Part shown: positions 37,014 to 46,807 of the stretch, piece by piece
How the letters are laid out: every line of letters starts with the position of its first letter
Position numbering within the stretch: position 1 is the stretch's first letter
Assembly: GCF_016342705.1 (NCBI RefSeq)
Contig: NZ_JAEINV010000007.1
Location: 62,001-126,000, forward strand
From: Lutibacter sp.
Lineage (GTDB): Bacteria; Bacteroidota; Bacteroidia; Flavobacteriales; Flavobacteriaceae
DNA: 64,000 nucleotides
Direction of reading: 5' to 3'
Notes under the pieces: model-generated
Database searches by the model: none
Told to the model about the DNA's origin: nothing
What the model saw: only the letters and a program-made list of their open reading frames with translations
Program-made: the position numbers and the translations under genes

Positions 37014-39743
37014 TTATCCTTGTTTTTTAATTGCAGCTTGCGCAGAAGCAATACGTGCAATTGGCACTCTATAAGGAGAACAACTTACATAGTTTAATCC
37101 GGTATTAAAGCAGAATTCTACTGAACTTGGTTCACCACCATGTTCACCACAAATACCAACTTTTAAGTTTGGTTTTACACTTCTACCTTTTTCAGTACCC
37201 ATTTGTACTAATTGTCCAACACCTTCTTGATCTAATACTTCAAAAGGATCTACTTTTAAAATTCCTTTTTCAATATATACAGGTAAAAATTTACCAGCAT
37301 CATCACGCGAATATCCAAATGCCATTTGAGTTAAATCGTTTGTTCCAAATGAGAAGAAATCGGCTTTAGAAGCTATTAAATTTGCAGTTAAAGCAGCTCT
37401 AGGAATTTCAATCATTGTTCCAACTAAATACTCAATAGTATCATTTCTTTCTTCAAAAACTTTATTTGCAGTATTTCTAATTAAAGCTTCTTGGCTTTCA
37501 AATTCCGCTAGAGTTCCAATTAAAGGAACCATTATTTCTGGTTTTGCAACAATCCCTCTTGCTTTTAAATTTAAAGCAGCTTCAATAATTGCTCTTGCTT
37601 GCATTTCAGTAATTTCTGGATACGTAATTCCTAATCTACAACCTCTGTGACCTAACATTGGGTTAAACTCTTCAAGTTCTGCAACTTTAATTTTTACAGC
37701 CTCTAATGAAATGTGCATATCTTCAGCTAAACTACGTTGTGTTTCTAATTGATGAGGAACAAACTCATGTAAAGGTGGGTCTAATAAACGTACAGTTACA
37801 GGAAGTCCTTCCATTGCTTCAAAAATACCTTCAAAATCTTCACGTTGCATAGGTAATAACGATTCTAAAGCACGTTTTCTACCTTTTACAGTATCAGCTA
37901 AAATCATTTCACGCATTGCTTTAATACGGTCTACTTCAAAGAACATATGTTCTGTACGCGTTAATCCAATACCTTGAGCACCAAATCCACGTGCAATTTT
38001 TGCGTCTTTTGGAGAATCAGCATTAGTTCTTACTTGCATTGTAGCATATTTGTCTGATAATTTCATAATTTCAGCAAATTCACCACTTAATTCAGGTTCA
38101 CTTGTAGCAACTTTTCCTTCAATAATATTACCAGTAGAACCGTTTAAAGAAATCCAGTCACCTTCGTGATATTCTTTTCCGTCAACAGTTAATGTTCTAG
38201 TTTTGTAATTAATTTTTAAGGCTCCAGCTCCAGAAATACAACATTTACCCATACCACGAGCAACAACAGCTGCGTGAGATGTCATACCACCACGAGCAGT
38301 TAAAATACCTTTGGCAATATTCATACCTTCTAAATCTTCAGGAGAAGTTTCTATACGAGTTAAAATTGTAAACTTATATTTATTTGCTTCATCAGCAAAG
38401 AAAACAATTTGACCAGTTGCTGCACCAGGAGAAGCAGGTAAACCTTGTGCAATTACATGTGCTTTTTTTAAGGCTTTAGGATCAAAAACTGGGTGTAATA
38501 ATTCATCTAATTTATTTGGTTCAATACGTAAAAGGGCTTCTTTTTCAGTAATTAAACCTTCTTTTAACATATCCATTGCAATTTTAACCATTGCAGCACC
38601 AGTACGTTTACCATTTCTGGTTTGTAATATCCAAAGTTTACCATCTTGCATAGTAAACTCCATATCTTGCATATCTCTATAATGATTTTCTAATTTTTCT
38701 TGGTAACCATTTAATTCATTATAAATGTTTGGCATTAACTCTTCTAAAGAAGGATAACTTTTTGCTCTATCTTCTTCTTCAACTTTAGCTAATTCTGCCC
38801 AGCGTACTGAACCTATTTTTGTAATTTGTTGTGGAGTTCTAGTTCCCGCAACAACATCTTCACCTTGAGCATTTATTAAATATTCTCCATTAAATAAGTT
38901 TTCACCAGTACCAGCATCACGCGTAAAACAAACTCCTGTACCAGAGTTGTCTCCCATATTACCATAAACCATTGCTTGCACGTTTACAGCGGTTCCCCAA
39001 TCTGCAGGGTAACCATTCATATTTCTATAATAAACGGCTCTATCACCATTCCAGCTATTGAAAACGGCTACAACAGCTCCCCATAATTGTTCATAAGGAT
39101 TTGTTGGAAAATCATGGCCTGTACGTTTTTTTACAGCATCTTTAAAATCGTAACAAAGGTCTTTTAAATCTTGAACTGTAAATTCAGTGTCTAATTCAAT
39201 ATTGCGTTTATGTTTTAGAGCTTCCATGATTTCTTCAAAAGGATCTATATCTTCTTTTGATTCTGGTTTCATTCCTAAAACTACATCGCCATACATTTGG
39301 ATGAAACGACGGTAAGAATCCCAAGCAAAACGCTCATTTCCTGTTCTGTTAGCTAATCCAATAACAACATCATCATTTAAACCTAAATTTAAAACTGTGT
39401 CCATCATTCCTGGCATTGAAACTCTAGCCCCTGAACGTACCGAAACTAATAATGGATTTTCTTTGTCTCCAAATGTAGCACCCATTATGCTTTCAATATT
39501 ATTTATAGCTTGTTCAACTTCTGGTGTAATCATTTCTACAACAGTATCTTGACCAAGTGAATTATATTCTGTACATACTTCAGTTGTTATAGTAAATCCA
39601 GGAGGGACAGGAATTCCAATTAAACTCATTTCTGCTAAATTAGCTCCTTTACCACCTAATAGGTTTTTCATTTTACTGTTTCCGTCTGCAGTTTTATTTC
39701 CAAACTTGTAAACTCTTGTTTTGACTTCTTGTATCGTCTCCAT
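37014..39743 (-). CDS. ppdK: Pyruvate, phosphate dikinase
   Basis: A 909-residue three-domain enzyme interconverting pyruvate, ATP and phosphate with PEP, AMP and pyrophosphate. The N-terminal ATP-grasp domain starts with GGKGANLAEM (about 27-36). The phosphohistidine domain has the phosphorylated His490 in ARGGMTSHAAVVARGMG. The C-terminal TIM barrel carries LTRTEHMFFE, GHRGCRLG and CGEHGGEPSSVEF. It is longer than the 874-residue clostridial enzyme by about 35 residues before the His. It provides PEP for gluconeogenesis or reversible glycolysis. It is monocistronic with a -7 box at 39782. Confidence 0.96.
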   Translation of the reverse strand: METIQEVKTRVYKFGNKTADGNSKMKNLLGGKGANLAEMSLIGIPVPPGFTITTEVCTEYNSLGQDTVVEMITPEVEQAINNIESIMGATFGDKENPLLVSVRSGARVSMPGMMDTVLNLGLNDDVVIGLANRTGNERFAWDSYRRFIQMYGDVVLGMKPESKEDIDPFEEIMEALKHKRNIELDTEFTVQDLKDLCYDFKDAVKKRTGHDFPTNPYEQLWGAVVAVFNSWNGDRAVYYRNMNGYPADWGTAVNVQAMVYGNMGDNSGTGVCFTRDAGTGENLFNGEYLINAQGEDVVAGTRTPQQITKIGSVRWAELAKVEEEDRAKSYPSLEELMPNIYNELNGYQEKLENHYRDMQDMEFTMQDGKLWILQTRNGKRTGAAMVKIAMDMLKEGLITEKEALLRIEPNKLDELLHPVFDPKALKKAHVIAQGLPASPGAATGQIVFFADEANKYKFTILTRIETSPEDLEGMNIAKGILTARGGMTSHAAVVARGMGKCCISGAGALKINYKTRTLTVDGKEYHEGDWISLNGSTGNIIEGKVATSEPELSGEFAEIMKLSDKYATMQVRTNADSPKDAKIARGFGAQGIGLTRTEHMFFEVDRIKAMREMILADTVKGRKRALESLLPMQREDFEGIFEAMEGLPVTVRLLDPPLHEFVPHQLETQRSLAEDMHISLEAVKIKVAELEEFNPMLGHRGCRLGITYPEITEMQARAIIEAALNLKARGIVAKPEIMVPLIGTLAEFESQEALIRNTANKVFEERNDTIEYLVGTMIEIPRAALTANLIASKADFFSFGTNDLTQMAFGYSRDDAGKFLPVYIEKGILKVDPFEVLDQEGVGQLVQMGTEKGRSVKPNLKVGICGEHGGEPSSVEFCFNTGLNYVSCSPYRVPIARIASAQAAIKKQG

Positions 39744-39781
39744 CTTTGTATTATTAATTATTTTTTGGTTTTTTATGCTAA

Positions 39782-39789
39782 CAAATTTA
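39782..39789 (-). promoter_or_regulatory. -7 promoter element of ppdK
   Basis: It reads TAAATTTG on the minus strand, 38 bases before the ATG at 39743. Confidence 0.5.
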
Positions 39790-39885
39790 ATAAGAGTTGA
39801 AGTAGGATTTTATGACTTATGTCATTTAAATTAAATCAATTTTAAGCAGTGTAATTATTGTTACTTTACCATTTAAGCAAAAAAA

Positions 39886-39909
39886 AAGGGACGTTTTTAC
39901 ATGTCCCTT
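39886..39909 (-). terminator. Terminator of the RND efflux operon
   Basis: A stem of AAGGGAC(GT) with (AC)GTCCCTT and a six-base loop, with a long T run on the minus strand, 22 bases after the stop of the TolC-like gene. Confidence 0.78.
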
Positions 39910-39931
39910 AATTTATTAAATAATTTTAATA

Positions 39932-41254
39932 TTAAAATTCAATATTTAGTAAATCACCAGAAAGTTGCAGTATTAATAATTCAGCATTTTTAGCGTCATA
40001 TTTTGCCTGATTTAAACTTGATTGTGCGTTTAAAAGGTTTATTTGCGCTTGTCTAAATTCAATAGAAGTAATTTGCCCTAGTTTAAATTGCTCTTCTGTT
40101 CTAGAAAAATTATGAAGGTTTGTTTCTACATTTTTTTCTTCTGCTTGCAATATAAACAGCGCATTATTGTATATTTCTATAGCGTTTGCAATAGAGCGTT
40201 CAATAGTGTTATTTATTTGTTCTTTTTGAATTTGAAGATTATCTGCAATTATTTTAGAATTTTTAATTCTAGTTTTTGTAGATCCTCCATCAAAAACGCT
40301 CCAATTTAAACTAATACCAGCACTTAACCCTTTTGAAAGTTGTTCCGCATATGTAAACGTAGCGTCATTGTTATATTTATTAAAACCATACGAACTATTT
40401 AAATTAAGTGTAGGAAACAAATCTGATTGATTAATTTTTATATCTAAATCATTCAAAACAATGCTTTTGTCTAGTTTTTGAATATCTACGTTATATGCTT
40501 TCGCTTTTTTTAAAACAGTTTGAAAATTAAATAATTGGTTGAAGGAAATATTTGTGTCTACACCAAAATCGGTGGTCACATTTCTTCCTAATAATAAATT
40601 TAAATCGCGTTTAGAATTTGATAATAAACGTTGTAAATTAATATATCTTATACTATCATTATTAACGTCTACTTCAGCATTTAATAGTTGAAGTTTGGTA
40701 TTTTGCCCGTATTCAAAGGCGTAATTAGCGCGTGTTAACCGCTGTTTTGAGATAGCTAAAGTTTCTAAAATGTTTTTGGTATCTTCAGTTAAACGGGCTA
40801 CTTCATAATACAATGAGAAAATTTGAAGTAAAGAATTTTCTACAATTGCTTTGGCTTCAAGTTCAGATAAATTATAGGATTCCTTTAATTTTTTATAATT
40901 GTAAGCTCTTCCAAATCCATCAAATAAGGTGTAATTTAATGCAAGAGAGCCATTATAACTAGTTACTTCAGCATTATCTGTCTTTGAAGTAGTGCCACTT
41001 TGCGAAGTTAATTCTGTATTATTATTTGAATAATTAATACCTGATGAGGCAGTAATTTTTGGCAAAAATCCAGAATTTAAAACACTGGCATTATTTTCAG
41101 CAATTTTAATATTGTTTTTTGCCATTAAAATTCCATAATTATTTTCTAAAGCTAGTGTAATTGCTTCTTTTTTAGAAAGCAATTCTTGTGAAAAAACAGC
41201 ACTAATGCTTGCTGTTGTAATCCATAGAAATAAGGCAAATTTAATATGTTTCAT
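39932..41254 (-). CDS. TolC-family outer membrane efflux channel
   Basis: A 440-residue protein from the ATG at 41254, with a signal peptide (about 1-22, ASISAVFSQ). Two OEP repeats of long amphipathic helices follow (ENNYGILMAKNNIKIAE, and later FKLGQITSIEFRQAQINLLNAQSS). The longer in-frame start at 41290 lies well inside the RND gene and gives a non-signal N-terminus, so I prefer 41254. It overlaps the RND gene end by 14 bases. It completes a tripartite pump whose substrates are unknown. Confidence 0.93.
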   Translation of the reverse strand: MKHIKFALFLWITTASISAVFSQELLSKKEAITLALENNYGILMAKNNIKIAENNASVLNSGFLPKITASSGINYSNNNTELTSQSGTTSKTDNAEVTSYNGSLALNYTLFDGFGRAYNYKKLKESYNLSELEAKAIVENSLLQIFSLYYEVARLTEDTKNILETLAISKQRLTRANYAFEYGQNTKLQLLNAEVDVNNDSIRYINLQRLLSNSKRDLNLLLGRNVTTDFGVDTNISFNQLFNFQTVLKKAKAYNVDIQKLDKSIVLNDLDIKINQSDLFPTLNLNSSYGFNKYNNDATFTYAEQLSKGLSAGISLNWSVFDGGSTKTRIKNSKIIADNLQIQKEQINNTIERSIANAIEIYNNALFILQAEEKNVETNLHNFSRTEEQFKLGQITSIEFRQAQINLLNAQSSLNQAKYDAKNAELLILQLSGDLLNIEF

Positions 41255-44200
41255 GTTCTTCACTTTTTTGTTCAATAATTGCTCTTTCAACTTCTTCTTT
41301 TGTTACTTTTTCACCAGTTCGCATCCATTTAATAAATACTTTTATAGAATTTGCTACCGATAATAGCAAGGGCAATAAAACCAGTGTTAATATTGTTGAA
41401 ATAGCAATTCCATATGAAATAGAAATAGCCATTGGTTTTAAAAATTGTGCTTGTCTGCTTTTTTCTAATAATAATGGTGCTAATCCGGCAACGGTTGTAA
41501 GTGTTGTTAGTAATATAGCTCTAAATCTAGATACTCCGGCTTGTAAAAGCGCGTCATCAAATTTCATTCCTTCTTTTAAATAGGAGTTAAACTTTTCAAT
41601 GAGGACTAAACCATCATTTACCATAATTCCAATGAGGGCAATAATTCCCAACCACGAAAGCATATTTACTGGAAAATCATGAATCCAATGTCCCCAAACA
41701 ACGCCTATTAAACTAAAAGGAATTAATAGAATTAATAAAAGAGGTTGCTCATAAGATCTAAATGTAAATGCAATCACCATATATATTAGCGCTAAAATTG
41801 TATAACCAACTTTAATGGCGGAACTCTTTGTTTTTTGAGCTTCTCTATTTTGACCCTCATAAACAGCACTAACCGTTGGGTATTTTGATGAAATTTCTGG
41901 CATAATGGTAGCTTTTACTTCATCTAAAATATCTGAAGCACTTTCATCAGGAGATTTTAAATCGGCTGAAATTTGAATTTCTCGTTTGCTATTTAAATGG
42001 TTTATTAAAACATCTCCACGTTCAATTTCATACGTTGCAATTTCAGAAAAAGGCACATTTTGGTTGGAAGGTGTTGTAATCCACATATCATCTAAATTTT
42101 TTAAAGATGATCGGTCTTCCTTTTTATAACGAACCCAAACTTTAATTTCATCTTGTCCACGTTGAAAACGTTGTGTTTGTAATCCGAAAAAACCTGAACG
42201 AACCTGATTCATTACTGTTTGAAGGTTTAAACCAAGTAGATAAGCATTATCTTTTAATTTAATTCTTACTTCTTTTATACCAGCAGGATCATTGTCTGAA
42301 ATATCCTTAAGCAATGGATTATTACTTAAAATAGTCTTTAATTCTTCTTTAGCAGCTTTTAATTCATCAATATTATTTCCAAGTAAAGAAACAGCAATTG
42401 GGCTTCCTCCAAAATTTCCCCCAGAACCAAAAGTTAAACTTTCTACTCCGTGAACTTTACCAACTTTATCTCTAATGGCATTTGTAATTTCTGGTGACGA
42501 AAAATCTCTTGCTTCACCAGGAAGTAAGTTAATTGTTAAACTACCATTTGCAGAACCAGGACCAATTCTTTTAATAATATTTTGGATTACGGGTTCACCG
42601 CTAATTTGCTTTCCAGTATATTCATCATTTACATCCCAGGCAACTTTTTCAATTTCAGAAATAATAGAATCTGTAATTTTTTCATTTGTTCCTTGCAGCA
42701 TTTTTAAATCAATAGAAACTCTATCACTAGCTATTGAAGGAAAAAAAGATGTTTTTACAATTCCTCCACCAAGTCCGCCAATACTAAAAATAAGCAGTGA
42801 AATAGGAATTACAAATCCTAGTAATTTATTTTTTAGGAAATATTTTAAATAAGGAGCGTATAAGTTATCTCTTACATAAAATAACCCTATTTCTGCTTTT
42901 TGATTGATGTTGTAAAAAAAGGAATTTAATTTATTTCTTTTTTTATCCTTTCGTTCTAAAGCTTTTGAGTGTGCAATATGGGCAGGTAAAATTATTAACG
43001 CTTCTATTAATGATACTGTTAAGGTAAGAATTACAATTAATGCAACTTCACCAAAAAACTCTCCAATTCTACCATCTAAAAAGAAAAATGTAGAAAAGGC
43101 TATTACTGTTGTTATGATAGCGGACACAACAGGAGGAATTACTTCTAAGGTTCCATCAATTGCGGCCTGAATAGGTGATTTTCCTTTTTCATAATGATGA
43201 TAAATATTTTCACCAATAACAATACCATCATCCACTAAAATACCAATTACAATTATCATCCCAAATAAAGACAATACGTTAATTGTAACTCCTAAATTTG
43301 CAGCAAAAATAAACATACCAAAGAAGGCAATAGGAATTCCGGTAGCTACCCAAAATGCCAAACGAATATTTAAAAATAAAGCTAAAAAAAACAGCACTAA
43401 TAAAATACCCATTACTGCGTTTGAAAGTAATAATTCTGAACGTTGTTTTAAGGTAATAGAGTTATCGCTTGAAATATCAATTTTAACTTCACTTTGTTCT
43501 TTGTTAAATTTTTCAATATAACTTTTTACGCTTTCGGCTGTTGATAATAAATCTTCACTATTGGTGTTACTTACTGTAATGTCAATAGATTTTTTACCGT
43601 TAAAATATAACCTGTCAGGGTTTTCAGACCAGGCATCTCTAACATCGGCAATGTCACTTAACCGAATAATATTTCCATTTTCATTTCCTCTTACAACTAA
43701 ATTTAATAGTTCGTTTCCGTAATAGTTTTTATTTCTAGCCCTAATTAAATAGTCTTCAGCATCTGTTTTTATATTTCCTCCTGAAATTAGTAAATTAGAT
43801 TTGCTAACAGCATTTGCAACTTCTGTAAATGATAAATTATAGGCTAATAAATCATTTTCACGCACAGCAATTTCAATTTCCTGATCAGGATAACCTGAAA
43901 GGCGCACTTGTGAAATACCATCAATACTTCTTAAATCATTTTCAACATTTCTGGCATATTGTTTTAAGGTTGCCAGTGAAATATTCTCGCCATAAATAAT
44001 AAAACTTATAGTAGATCTAATATTTTCTATTTTTGAAATTATTGGAGGCTCCATTCCAGAAGGAAAGGAGGGAACTCTATCAACTGCATTTTTTACATCG
44101 GCTAAAACAACATCAATGTTTTTTCCTTTTATAATTTCAATATTAATTGATGCTGAATTTTCTCTGGAAACCGAAGTAACTCTATCAACACCAACAATTC

Positions 44201-44420
44201 CTTTTAAATTGTCTTCAATTTTAAGCACAATTCCTTCCTCCATTTCTTGAGGGGAAGCGCCAGGGTAGGTTAAATTAATTGAAATATTTCTAGATTCTGT
44301 TAATGGAAAAAAGGAAGATTTCATGGATAAAGCACCCGCCAAACCAAAACCAATAAATGCCAAAATAAAAACATTTACAGCTACAGGGAACTTTATAAAA
44401 TAGGTAATTACTTTTCTCAT
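41241..44420 (-). CDS. RND efflux transporter, AcrB/HAE-1-like inner membrane subunit
   Basis: A 1059-residue pump with 12 membrane helices in two halves, each followed by a large periplasmic loop. An N-terminal helix (about 10-30) precedes the first porter domain (PGASPQEMEEGIVLKIE). Helix 4 carries the proton-relay acidic residues (GIIVIGILVDDGIVIGENIY) and the second half has GIIALIGIMVNDGLVLIEKF. The sequence resembles the HAE-1/MexF-like type rather than heavy-metal CusA (no Met cluster seen). It lies between the adaptor gene (one-base overlap, TAATG) and TolC (14-base overlap). Confidence 0.94.
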   Translation of the reverse strand: MRKVITYFIKFPVAVNVFILAFIGFGLAGALSMKSSFFPLTESRNISINLTYPGASPQEMEEGIVLKIEDNLKGIVGVDRVTSVSRENSASINIEIIKGKNIDVVLADVKNAVDRVPSFPSGMEPPIISKIENIRSTISFIIYGENISLATLKQYARNVENDLRSIDGISQVRLSGYPDQEIEIAVRENDLLAYNLSFTEVANAVSKSNLLISGGNIKTDAEDYLIRARNKNYYGNELLNLVVRGNENGNIIRLSDIADVRDAWSENPDRLYFNGKKSIDITVSNTNSEDLLSTAESVKSYIEKFNKEQSEVKIDISSDNSITLKQRSELLLSNAVMGILLVLFFLALFLNIRLAFWVATGIPIAFFGMFIFAANLGVTINVLSLFGMIIVIGILVDDGIVIGENIYHHYEKGKSPIQAAIDGTLEVIPPVVSAIITTVIAFSTFFFLDGRIGEFFGEVALIVILTLTVSLIEALIILPAHIAHSKALERKDKKRNKLNSFFYNINQKAEIGLFYVRDNLYAPYLKYFLKNKLLGFVIPISLLIFSIGGLGGGIVKTSFFPSIASDRVSIDLKMLQGTNEKITDSIISEIEKVAWDVNDEYTGKQISGEPVIQNIIKRIGPGSANGSLTINLLPGEARDFSSPEITNAIRDKVGKVHGVESLTFGSGGNFGGSPIAVSLLGNNIDELKAAKEELKTILSNNPLLKDISDNDPAGIKEVRIKLKDNAYLLGLNLQTVMNQVRSGFFGLQTQRFQRGQDEIKVWVRYKKEDRSSLKNLDDMWITTPSNQNVPFSEIATYEIERGDVLINHLNSKREIQISADLKSPDESASDILDEVKATIMPEISSKYPTVSAVYEGQNREAQKTKSSAIKVGYTILALIYMVIAFTFRSYEQPLLLILLIPFSLIGVVWGHWIHDFPVNMLSWLGIIALIGIMVNDGLVLIEKFNSYLKEGMKFDDALLQAGVSRFRAILLTTLTTVAGLAPLLLEKSRQAQFLKPMAISISYGIAISTILTLVLLPLLLSVANSIKVFIKWMRTGEKVTKEEVERAIIEQKSEEHETY

Positions 44421-45541
44421 TATTGTACCTTGTTTTCGTTAAATATTTTTACTAACATACCAATATGAGCGCCAGGAATTGGTTTGGAAACTATTTTTGT
44501 TCCATTTTCTAAACCTTTTATAACAACAGTATTTTTATTTTCAAAAATTAGATTTACATCAACTAAATCTAAGACAGAATCTTTAACAATAAATAGTTTT
44601 GAATTATCTACTAATAAATTTCTGGCTACTTCAAAAGCATTTTCTTCAGGATTTGATTGTAATGCAGCTTCAACATATTGACCTTCTTTTAAATCTTTAG
44701 CTCTAACCTCAATAAATGCCTTAATAGTTTGTGTTGAAGCATCTACTTTACCATTAATTCTAACAACTTTACCTGTCCAATTATTTGATTTTTCTAAATT
44801 GTATAAGGTAACTTCTTTGCCAATTTGTAATAAATCTTTGAATTCTGATTTAATAGAAACGCTCACTTCAAAGATTGAGGGATCAATAAATTCACCTAAT
44901 TTTTGTCCAACTCTAATTAATGTTCCTGGGTTTACCATAGATTCTGTTACAATTCCAGAAAATGGAGCTCTTAAATTATATTTACTTAGCTTTACTTCTA
45001 AATTTTTAACATTATAATAAGTAGTATAAATTCCGCGTCCTGAAATAAAGAATTTTTCTTTTTCTGAAGATATTTCTGGTAGTTTTTGAATAGTTTTATT
45101 TATATCAAAATTCTGTAGATATTCTTGCCAAGCATTATAATTGTTAGGAAAATCTAATTTTATATCTGGCATTATTGCAGTAATTACATTGTATAAATTG
45201 CTTTTTTGAGCTTGTAAATTAGCATAAAACTCTTCACTATTAATTTTTATAATTGTTTCACCTTTATTAAAGTTAGTTCCAGCTTTAAATTCTTTTCCTG
45301 TATTCACTAAAACTCCTTGCACTTCAGAATATAATTCAATTTTATTTTTAGCAACTAAATTACCATTAGCACTTATAATAATTGGAATGGAAACGTTTTT
45401 AACTTCATCTACAAAAACAGTTTTAACAATTTTTTCTACCTGTTGCTTTGGCTTTTGCTTGGAGTCGATCAAGTATTTTGCAAGTAATATTGCCGAAACT
45501 AAAAGTAAAATGGCTATAATTATTGAAATATTTTTTCTCAT
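44420..45541 (-). CDS. RND efflux periplasmic adaptor
   Basis: A 373-residue membrane fusion protein with an N-terminal anchor helix (about 5-24), a lipoyl half-motif (NLVAKNKIELYSEVQGVLV), a helical hairpin, the second half YNLRAPFSGIVTES and beta-barrel domain (RVGQKLGEFIDPS, GKEVTLYN). The loop between the lipoyl halves carries an extra segment (about 115-155, NAWQEYLQNFDINK) seen in a subset of adaptors. It is first gene of the pump operon; the -7 box is 79 bases upstream. Confidence 0.92.
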   Translation of the reverse strand: MRKNISIIIAILLLVSAILLAKYLIDSKQKPKQQVEKIVKTVFVDEVKNVSIPIIISANGNLVAKNKIELYSEVQGVLVNTGKEFKAGTNFNKGETIIKINSEEFYANLQAQKSNLYNVITAIMPDIKLDFPNNYNAWQEYLQNFDINKTIQKLPEISSEKEKFFISGRGIYTTYYNVKNLEVKLSKYNLRAPFSGIVTESMVNPGTLIRVGQKLGEFIDPSIFEVSVSIKSEFKDLLQIGKEVTLYNLEKSNNWTGKVVRINGKVDASTQTIKAFIEVRAKDLKEGQYVEAALQSNPEENAFEVARNLLVDNSKLFIVKDSVLDLVDVNLIFENKNTVVIKGLENGTKIVSKPIPGAHIGMLVKIFNENKVQ

Positions 45542-45620
45542 TATATAGAAAGTTTTAATGCGTTAATTTTAATGCTATGTATTTTTTTAACTAAAAATGA
45601 ATTTTTTATTTTAAAAAACA

Positions 45621-45628
45621 CAAAGGTA
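45621..45628 (-). promoter_or_regulatory. -7 promoter element of the RND efflux operon
   Basis: It reads TACCTTTG on the minus strand, 79 bases before the adaptor start, leaving a leader of about 75 bases. I see no TetR-type palindrome clear enough to call an operator. Confidence 0.45.
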
Positions 45629-45677
45629 ACAGAAATTAATAAAGTTATATGTGCAACTTTGTTAACTAGTGTTAATA

Positions 45678-45706
45678 AAAAAATCACTCAAATTGAGTGA
45701 TTTTTT
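45678..45706 (-). terminator. Terminator of the LRR gene
   Basis: A palindrome with core TCACTCAA/TTGAGTGA and A/T tracts, 33 bases after the minus-strand stop at 45740. Confidence 0.82.
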
Positions 45707-45739
45707 ATGAAAAAACTATTATTGTGGGGGTTGATTTAT

Positions 45740-46579
45740 TTATTGTGAAATTGAAACTGGATTAGCTAAAATTTCAATTGTTTTTGGATTGTTATTGAAA
45801 TCTAAAATCGTTAAAAGGGGTAGAGATTTAATAGATTCACTAACAGTTCCACTTAATCTATTATCATTTAATAATAATATTTCTAGTTTAATTAAGTTAC
45901 TTAGTTCCGAAGGAATTGAGCCTTCAAATAAATTATTTGCTAAAGCTAATTCATTAAGATTAGTTAATTTTCCAAGTTGTGATGGTAATTTTCCGTACAT
46001 TGAATTATCAAAAAAGCTTAGCGTATTTAATTTTGAAAGATTTCCTATTTTTTCTGAAATAACGCCAGAAAGTTTATTACTACTAACTTGCAATACTTCT
46101 AAATTTGTTAAATCATAAATTGAATTTGGTAAAACACCACTAATTAAATTATTAAATAACACTAATTCTTTTAAACTTGCTAAATTTCCAATATTAGAAG
46201 GAATAACGCCTTCAATTTGATTCATAAATAATTGAATACTTTCTAATGATTTAATTAAAGTAATTTCTGTAGGAATAGTACCATTTATTTTATTAAAACC
46301 TAAATTCAATACTTTTAAGTTTATTAAATTTTTAATGGAAGAAGGAATAGTTCCATTTAAATTATTCATACTTAAGTTCAATTCTACAACTTTATTATTT
46401 TTAATAGTAACACCATGCCAAGAAGTTACATTTTCATTAATATTCCAAGGAGTATTCCACTCATTACCATTTGTTGATTTGTATAAATCAACTAAAGCAT
46501 TTTTTTCCAAATCAGAAATTTGAGCGCTTACAAGCGGGGCTATAAAAAATAACGCTACTAAAACTATTAAATTTTTCAT
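45740..46579 (-). CDS. Secreted leucine-rich-repeat protein, plant-type repeats
   Basis: A 279-residue exported protein with a signal peptide (about 1-19, FFIAPLVSAQ). An N-terminal cap resembles the plant LRRNT (ALVDLYKSTNGNEWNTPWNI, with Trp). About eight 24-residue repeats of the LxxLxLxxNxLxGxIP plant-specific type follow (LNLSMNNLNGTIPSSIKNL, LNLGFNKINGTIPTEI). The chain ends shortly after the last repeat, with no sorting (Por) domain or membrane anchor visible, so it is probably periplasmic or freely secreted. The function is unknown; binding of proteins or glycans is the usual role of such repeats. Confidence 0.88.
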   Translation of the reverse strand: MKNLIVLVALFFIAPLVSAQISDLEKNALVDLYKSTNGNEWNTPWNINENVTSWHGVTIKNNKVVELNLSMNNLNGTIPSSIKNLINLKVLNLGFNKINGTIPTEITLIKSLESIQLFMNQIEGVIPSNIGNLASLKELVLFNNLISGVLPNSIYDLTNLEVLQVSSNKLSGVISEKIGNLSKLNTLSFFDNSMYGKLPSQLGKLTNLNELALANNLFEGSIPSELSNLIKLEILLLNDNRLSGTVSESIKSLPLLTILDFNNNPKTIEILANPVSISQ

Positions 46580-46775
46580 TGTCTTTTGGATTAAGTTAAA
46601 ATTATTCCTTAGTAATTATGATGCTAAAATAAAAATTAAAATTCAATTAAACAAATAAAATTACCAATTATTTATAAAAACTTACCATTTGTTTGTTTTA
46701 CGGGTTATTCCTTTCTTTTTTCAAATACGCTGATTACAACATAAATGAAAGGAAATTAAAGAAGGAAAAATGTTC

Positions 46776-46783
46776 TATATTTG
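46776..46783 (+). promoter_or_regulatory. -7 promoter element of bshB1
   Basis: TATATTTG, 24 bases before the ATG at 46808. Confidence 0.6.
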
Positions 46784-46807
46784 CCCTAAATTAATAAGTA
46801 GAAGAAC

